This document shows positions 59,159 through 64,000 of a stretch of DNA of 64,000 nt, piece after piece. Under the pieces are notes generated by a model. It saw only the letters and a list, made by a program, of their open reading frames with translations. It was not told the origin of the DNA and ran no database searches. Each line of letters starts with the position of its first letter. The stretch's first letter is position 1. Source of the stretch: Blattamonas nauphoetae (taxonomy: Eukaryota; Preaxostyla; Oxymonadida); NCBI GenBank assembly GCA_033064195.1, contig JARBJD010000084.1:1-64000 (forward strand). The letters are read 5' to 3'. Made by a program: the position numbers and the translations under genes.

Positions 59159-60004
59159 ATGAACAAATCGAATCAATCATTAACAGCATATGTGAATGCA
59201 AAACTGAGTGAAGCATCAAATCGGAATGTTTCTCATGAAGTGCAATCACAGATTCATCCAGACTTAAATTTCAATCGCAATAGTGTTAATGTCCTTGTTG
59301 GAAACAGAGGAAGTGGAAAGACCTTCAATGCTCTTCGAGAAGTTGCCAAGCTCCAGAATGTTCAGGTTAGGAATGAACTGTTTCACTTGTTCGTCTTCGT
59401 CACTGATAAGAACATTGATCCAACATTCGACAAATTCAAACCAATACTGAACGTTCCATATGTGAAAGTGAAATACGATGAAGCACTTCCATTTCTGTTG
59501 GAACTCTCTGAATCGAAAGCTGCGTATGAAGAAATTATGGACAATCAATGGCAGAACAGAATCACAGATGAATGCAGAGAGAATCTCTTTGACTCACTTT
59601 ACATTGATGACTTCTCAGTGAAGAATCTCCAAACGATTATCCTTCTTGATGACTGTCGTAGAATCCTTGGGGAACGTAGAGCATCCAAAAATAGAATGAC
59701 AATGATGGACCTTTTATTGGAGAATCGACAACCAAAATTCACTTTCTTTCTGACAATGCATGAACTCTTCAGTTTGTCAGCAGACATGAAGTCAAACATT
59801 GATTCGATGTGGATCTTTGGAGGATTCAATAAAGAACGAATCAGTCGAGTCTATCCTCAATTGAACTCACCAATTGATATTCGACAATTCTGGAACGTGT
59901 ACCAACGAAAACAAAAATGTGAAGCAATTATTCTTCGATACAATACAGATGGAGTAGCACTGAATGAAATCAACAAAGATGGACTAATCAGAAGGGTCTG
60001 TTAA
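59159..60004 (+). CDS. Genome-packaging ATPase (FtsK/HerA-type), Polinton B
   Basis: Homologue of 1082-1927, 281 residues. Walker A GNRGSGKT at 48-55, Walker B IILLDD at about 160-165, then NRMTMMDLLLENRQPKFTFF and a conserved C-terminus. The most conserved gene of the set along with capsid gene 1. Its end overlaps the convergent coiled-coil gene by 21 bp, as in A. Confidence 0.85.
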   Translation: MNKSNQSLTAYVNAKLSEASNRNVSHEVQSQIHPDLNFNRNSVNVLVGNRGSGKTFNALREVAKLQNVQVRNELFHLFVFVTDKNIDPTFDKFKPILNVPYVKVKYDEALPFLLELSESKAAYEEIMDNQWQNRITDECRENLFDSLYIDDFSVKNLQTIILLDDCRRILGERRASKNRMTMMDLLLENRQPKFTFFLTMHELFSLSADMKSNIDSMWIFGGFNKERISRVYPQLNSPIDIRQFWNVYQRKQKCEAIILRYNTDGVALNEINKDGLIRRVC

Positions 60005-60343
60005 TTCTTGGATAAGGTTGCCAATCGTCTCGTCAAAACTTCGAAGCCTCATGCTGAGAGTGTCAGTGAGCGTTCGAATTGATTCTTCTATGTCTGATAA
60101 TCTCTGATCAATCGAGAGTGAATTAGGTGAAGTGGAAGCATCAACATATTGTTTCCTCAGTGCAATCTCACCTCTTATTTTTGTTATTCTGTATCCATCA
60201 ATTTGAATCATCCTATTCAGTTTCTGTGTTGTGTACTCATTCAGTTCTTTTCTATTCTTCTCCAAGTATCTCTGAAAGTCGTGGATGTTTGTGAACTCTT
60301 TCTGCTCAGGATCAAACGGTTCTAATATTTTCAGTGATGACAT
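59984..60343 (-). CDS. Small coiled-coil protein of Polinton B (119 aa)
   Basis: Homologue of 752-1102; MSSLKILEPFDPEQKEFTNI start and the same C-terminal coiled coil (RLSDIEESIRTLTDTLSMRL). A short linker at residues 68-80 varies in length between A and B. Function unknown. Confidence 0.7.
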   Translation of the reverse strand: MSSLKILEPFDPEQKEFTNIHDFQRYLEKNRKELNEYTTQKLNRMIQIDGYRITKIRGEIALRKQYVDASTSPNSLSIDQRLSDIEESIRTLTDTLSMRLRSFDETIGNLIQELTDPSD

Positions 60344-60412
60344 TTAAGTGAAATAAAAATATCTGAAACATTTTTGAGATTCGTTTAAATTGAAGCGAAC
60401 GAAGTTCTGAGG

Positions 60413-62341
60413 TCAGAGAAGACCGAACTCAGCAATGAACTCTGGCGTTAAGTCGTCAATTGAGTCTGCATGGAACTTGGTGTGCTGAATTGGAACGTAG
60501 ACAACTTTTGATAAACATGTGAGTCCATTCAGTAGAGTAGCTACAACATTTCCGTGTTTGTATTCGATGAATTTCCCCACGAATTGAAACTGTCTTCGCT
60601 TCTTCTGAAATTTTGCAACAGTCTTGTCCAAATCAAGGTGGATCAGTAGAATGTTTCCTGGTTTGTATTTCCATAACATCTGTGTTGTCTGTTGTCTTTG
60701 GATGTTCTTTAATTGTTCTTCACAACTGGAGATGTACAGTGCTTCGATTTCACGATTGTTTTGTGCCTGCTGTGGAGTGAATTTATTCCAGTACGCTCGA
60801 TGTGGAGTCATGTTGTAGTATTTCACCATCTGATTCATCAGTGAATGATTTGCCATCTGTGTTGCATTGTCTTGGAATCCATCTCTGATTGTTCTGATCA
60901 CTCGATCAACAATTCGATTGTGATTTGTGAATGGTGAACTTGTGAAATAAGTACTGATTTTCTCTTCCTTGAAGAACTTTTCTGCTACTCCACTTGTCCA
61001 TGCTGCTTCACCATCTCCTCGAATGTTGTTGACATGAACTCCACGATGATTTATCAGATCATTGATTGCAGTCTTGACTTTGCTCCATGATTTATCCAGA
61101 ACAGGAATGACAACCAGGTATTTAGTGTTATTGTTGATTGCGAAGAGGTATATCTGAAGTACTGTTTTCGACGTTGGTGATTGGATAAAAACGAGATCAA
61201 TTTCCCATGATCCGAACTTGGGAGAGAAGTATGGTCGATCACAATTCTGTGGAACCTTTCTGTCAGATGTCTTCTGTGGATCACCAGTTATTGCTTTGGA
61301 CATGAACTGCATCTTTGATCGAAAAGGATACACTATTTTCTCTGTTGTTTTAGGAATTGTTGGTTGATCAATATTCATTCGGTCACTTCCTTTTTCTCTC
61401 TGAATTTTCCTCGGATGTGCAGCACTCCATCTATGATCATATTCCTCATACCAATCCTGAAATGATCTTCCTCCGAATGGGATTTGTTTTGTGTGAGTCA
61501 GAATGAAGTCAAGATCTTCGTTCGCAATCTTTCTGTTTATCGAGGCTCGAACAAAAGTGTCTCTGTTCATTTTATTTGCATCAAGAATGTGTGAGGTAAT
61601 GAAGTGTTCCATTTGCTTTTGATTTTTCATTATTGAGTTCTCAGCTTTGATCTGTTCATCTTCTGAATCGTTTCTCTGTTGATGATCAAACAATCCTTTC
61701 ATTTGTGCCAACTTATTGAGAACTTGCTGTGTCGTCGGTTCGTAGTGTCTGATCTCTCTCACAGGGTGTTTGGACGCAGTTGTTCTGATTGACATTGGTG
61801 GATTGGGAAGAATGACATCCTCCTCCTCCTCTTCAAATCTCCTCTCCTTCATTGGATATTCATATTCAAACCCCATTGATTTCAAGTTTCTGATCTGTCC
61901 AGGTATAATTGGAGATTCAGGCGATTCAATTGCTATTGGTCTTTGCACTGGAATTGTGATTGGGATTGGTCTTGCCTCTGCAGGGCTTCGAATCCGTGGT
62001 GAAAAATTCACTTCCTGATTGTACGTCCGATGATAAAATTGATATGCTTCGAATGCAAGTTTCGCAGTGCTATCCCGAATACGAACTCCTAGGAAGTTGC
62101 TTACAAATTGTTGAACTACTCTTCTTCCATCAGGTAATGATAATTCAGGAGAGAAACCTCCATTGAACCAATCCTCGAAGTATGTTTCATCATTTCCATC
62201 AAAAGGTCCATTAGAATCAGAGACATCATATACTGGTAATATGTTTGTTAAAGTCCATTTCTTTCCAACTATTTTGTTTTTAGAATGCTGTGTACACCGA
62301 AGTAACCTATTCACTAAAGTATTGATCTGTCGAGTGTTCAT
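60413..62341 (-). CDS. Polinton integrase (642 aa), element B
   Basis: A full-length retroviral-type integrase. The N-terminal third (MNTRQINTLVNRLLRCTQHS) is variable and lacks recognisable motifs apart from a helical, charged stretch. The DDE core begins near residue 370 (FGSWEIDLVFIQSPTSKTVL, catalytic Asp at about 381) and continues with NNIRGDGEAAWTSGVAEKFF (Asp at about 441) and the RVIRTIRDGFQDNA helix. A C-terminal SH3-like module (GNILLIHLDLDKTV, FVGKFIEYKHGNVV) follows. It cuts and joins the element's ends to host DNA. The start at 62341 follows a T-rich motif. The gene lies about 20 bp downstream of the polymerase gene, on the same strand. Confidence 0.85.
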   Translation of the reverse strand: MNTRQINTLVNRLLRCTQHSKNKIVGKKWTLTNILPVYDVSDSNGPFDGNDETYFEDWFNGGFSPELSLPDGRRVVQQFVSNFLGVRIRDSTAKLAFEAYQFYHRTYNQEVNFSPRIRSPAEARPIPITIPVQRPIAIESPESPIIPGQIRNLKSMGFEYEYPMKERRFEEEEEDVILPNPPMSIRTTASKHPVREIRHYEPTTQQVLNKLAQMKGLFDHQQRNDSEDEQIKAENSIMKNQKQMEHFITSHILDANKMNRDTFVRASINRKIANEDLDFILTHTKQIPFGGRSFQDWYEEYDHRWSAAHPRKIQREKGSDRMNIDQPTIPKTTEKIVYPFRSKMQFMSKAITGDPQKTSDRKVPQNCDRPYFSPKFGSWEIDLVFIQSPTSKTVLQIYLFAINNNTKYLVVIPVLDKSWSKVKTAINDLINHRGVHVNNIRGDGEAAWTSGVAEKFFKEEKISTYFTSSPFTNHNRIVDRVIRTIRDGFQDNATQMANHSLMNQMVKYYNMTPHRAYWNKFTPQQAQNNREIEALYISSCEEQLKNIQRQQTTQMLWKYKPGNILLIHLDLDKTVAKFQKKRRQFQFVGKFIEYKHGNVVATLLNGLTCLSKVVYVPIQHTKFHADSIDDLTPEFIAEFGLL

Positions 62342-62364
62342 TTATTCAAAAATAAAGTTTGTGT

Positions 62365-64000
62365 TTATTCAATAATATAATCAGTTGCTTTCAGTCCATG
62401 AATGAATGGAGGACATGATTCATTTTCAAGTACGATTGCCTTCAGATGAATTCCACTGAGACTGAGTTTCTGCTGTTGTATCTTCGCAATCTCAAATCCA
62501 TTACTGTCCTCTTCGCTCACGATTCTTCTAGTTTGAAAGTTCAGTGTTGTCGTCACTGTTTTCTCTCCATTAAGACACTTCTTATAATTGTCACTTGTGA
62601 TAGTTGTTTTCTTTAGAGACACTCCTTTGATCTTGCATTTCTCATCGAGAGAGTAACACTTGGGTGCAAGACAGATCATCTGTTCACCTTCCTTCTCAAT
62701 TGCTAATCCCAACAGCTTCTTCTCATCATCGACACCTTTTTCAGGATTGGGAAACCATTCATATTTGTGAGCATCATAGAATTCCTTGTCAGCAATCACG
62801 GATTCAAATTGTTGATGAATTCCAGCATTTGGATCTCCACTAATTGCCCAATATGCAGAGTCAGTATCTCCCTCACAGAAGTGAATCTTGTTCATGTCTA
62901 GGCATTTATACATGAAGTTGTAGATGAAATTCAGATACCAGAACTTGGCATTGTCGAGTGTGAATACTGCTTCTTGCAGACATGTTTTGCACGATGCTTT
63001 CTCTCGATCTTCAATCACAATGTAGTTGTCCTCATTGATCTCTCTTGTCGCCACAAATCCTTTCATCATTTGCTTCAAGTACGTTCTCTTCTCATTGCAG
63101 ATTGTGATTGAGTTGTACTTCTCAGTGTTCATTCCATCGTAGCCATAACTTCCATTCAAGTTGGTCTTACAGAATTGTTCCTTTCCTTTGTTCCCAACCT
63201 TCATTGCTTCTATTCGATCATTCATGAAAGAGGTCACAAATGGTTCGAATCCAGCATGTCTCGAGAATACCATCACACTCTTTACATCATCAATTATGAA
63301 GTGGCAATAGTCGATGAGGAACCACAGATAGTATGTCGAAAAGAACATATACTGATCGTGTGTGCTCAAGAGTTGGGTCAGCTTCCGTTGTTTGTCATCA
63401 GTCTTCAATCCATGTTTCTTCATCAACGAATAGATCTTCTCTCCAATGTTTTCTTCTGTTGTATTGACCACAATGTTTCTGAAGATTGGTGGGAAGTTAA
63501 TGAAATCATTGATGTACTTTTCATCGATGTGTCCTTTCAATTCTGCAACGAACAATGTCTTCTGATTCTTGTTCTCGATGATCTCCCGACATTCTTGATC
63601 TCCTGTTGCTGTGTACAAGCATCTTCCTGGCATGTACATTCTGTGTTTGGTGTATGGATTGTTCTTGTTCTTGATTGAGGAGAATGCACTTGGATAGAGG
63701 GAATTAAAGTCAACACCACAGACATGAGTCATGATGTGTTCAGTATCAGTTGATTTGACAACACCATCTTCATAAGTGAAGTGATTGATTGGTGTCACGT
63801 CTTTAATGTTCTGTCGATGTTGAACATTCGATAATCCACCAGTCACAGCTGCTCTGAGTTTGTGATATGTTTGCTCGTGTGTCAGAGTCATTGGTAGTGA
63901 TTTCCAGATGCAGTACTTCTTCAGTTGAATTCTCAATCTTGTGAGATGTTCATCATGGTCTGACTTGTAGGTGTTGCAGTAATCACAGCAGATCTTAACG
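62365..64000 (-). CDS. Protein-primed DNA polymerase B, C-terminal part (element B)
   Basis: This is the polymerase that copies the element. Visible from the right edge: a Cys/His cluster (ICCDYCNTYKSDHDEH) that may bind zinc, a GGLSNVQHRQN segment, motif A GVDFNSLYPSA, motif B region FCKTNLNGSYGYDGMN and motif C CEGDTDSAYW with the two catalytic aspartates. The order and spacing fit the protein-primed branch of family B used by Polintons. The frame stays open to the window edge, so at least 544 residues are present and the exonuclease part lies outside. The stop is about 20 bp before the integrase start. Confidence 0.85.
   Translation of the reverse strand, partial: VKICCDYCNTYKSDHDEHLTRLRIQLKKYCIWKSLPMTLTHEQTYHKLRAAVTGGLSNVQHRQNIKDVTPINHFTYEDGVVKSTDTEHIMTHVCGVDFNSLYPSAFSSIKNKNNPYTKHRMYMPGRCLYTATGDQECREIIENKNQKTLFVAELKGHIDEKYINDFINFPPIFRNIVVNTTEENIGEKIYSLMKKHGLKTDDKQRKLTQLLSTHDQYMFFSTYYLWFLIDYCHFIIDDVKSVMVFSRHAGFEPFVTSFMNDRIEAMKVGNKGKEQFCKTNLNGSYGYDGMNTEKYNSITICNEKRTYLKQMMKGFVATREINEDNYIVIEDREKASCKTCLQEAVFTLDNAKFWYLNFIYNFMYKCLDMNKIHFCEGDTDSAYWAISGDPNAGIHQQFESVIADKEFYDAHKYEWFPNPEKGVDDEKKLLGLAIEKEGEQMICLAPKCYSLDEKCKIKGVSLKKTTITSDNYKKCLNGEKTVTTTLNFQTRRIVSEEDSNGFEIAKIQQQKLSLSGIHLKAIVLENESCPPFIHGLKATDYIIE

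Larger units (their letters stand above)
48419..64000 (-). mobile_element. Polinton/Maverick element B (partial, runs off right edge)
   Basis: The left end starts AGTAGTATAGTAGACG at 48419; bases 48413-48418 (ACGGTG) would be the 6-bp target duplication if the other end matches. Transcription mostly runs right to left. From the right: polymerase B, integrase, coiled-coil gene, ATPase (opposite strand), 316-residue protein, 196-residue protein, two MAPG proteins, two capsid-type proteins, small beta-rich protein, fibre-like protein (opposite strand), then about 3 kb of non-coding repeats. Every gene shown looks whole, apart from the polymerase cut by the window edge. It is probably a recent copy. 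At least 15.6 kb long, in the normal range of the family. Confidence 0.85.

Overview
The window looks like nuclear DNA of a unicellular eukaryote. It is AT-rich, has long and mostly intron-free genes, and carries dense mobile DNA. Three copies of a large surface-receptor family (beta-helix ectodomain, Ig-like repeats, one membrane helix, degenerate kinase-like tail) and large Polinton/Maverick elements suggest an anaerobic flagellate. My best guess is an oxymonad such as Blattamonas. That placement rests on family style and is only moderately confident.

Layout. (1) 1-12542: most of a Polinton (A), cut by the left window edge. It holds the integrase end, a packaging ATPase, several small virion-type genes, two paralogous capsid-type genes, a jelly-roll-like small protein and an S74-chaperone fibre-like protein. 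A 521-bp hAT-type MITE sits in the second capsid gene. (2) 12543-14411: no recognisable gene. (3) 14412-27176, plus strand: surface receptor gene 1, split by a 5413-bp TA-flanked DNA transposon (20571-25983); removing the transposon and one TA restores the reading frame exactly. (4) 28475-33942, minus strand: receptor gene 2, in three frames. (5) 33943-38446: spacer with repeats, a GC-richer host gene fragment (35802-36865) and a relic of a surface-type Ig-like domain. (6) 38447-46420, minus strand: receptor gene 3, a clear pseudogene. It is invaded by a MULE-type element (39413-41351), a palindromic element (41373-42261) and a second copy of the hAT-type MITE (45073-45634), and its 5' end is cut off by Polinton-type DNA. 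(7) 46421-48418: the end of a Polinton-type element (C) with repeat-domain genes. (8) 48419-64000: a second large Polinton (B), in the opposite orientation to A and running off the right edge, with the same gene order plus integrase and the C-terminal half of protein-primed DNA polymerase B.

How the parts relate. A and B are close relatives: every shared gene matches along its whole length with few differences, so they separated recently. They differ near the terminus. A carries two genes (10002-10520 and 11618-12241) where B has about 3 kb of non-coding repeats. Three element ends (12542 complement, 46421, 48419) begin with AGTAGT, and the arrangement implies B landed inside C. Most element genes are preceded by a T-rich motif (TATTTTTTATTTTT, then AAATG), the likely shared promoter. 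The host genes between them are a diversifying receptor family used repeatedly as an insertion target. No CRISPR array, rRNA gene or convincing functional tRNA gene is present.
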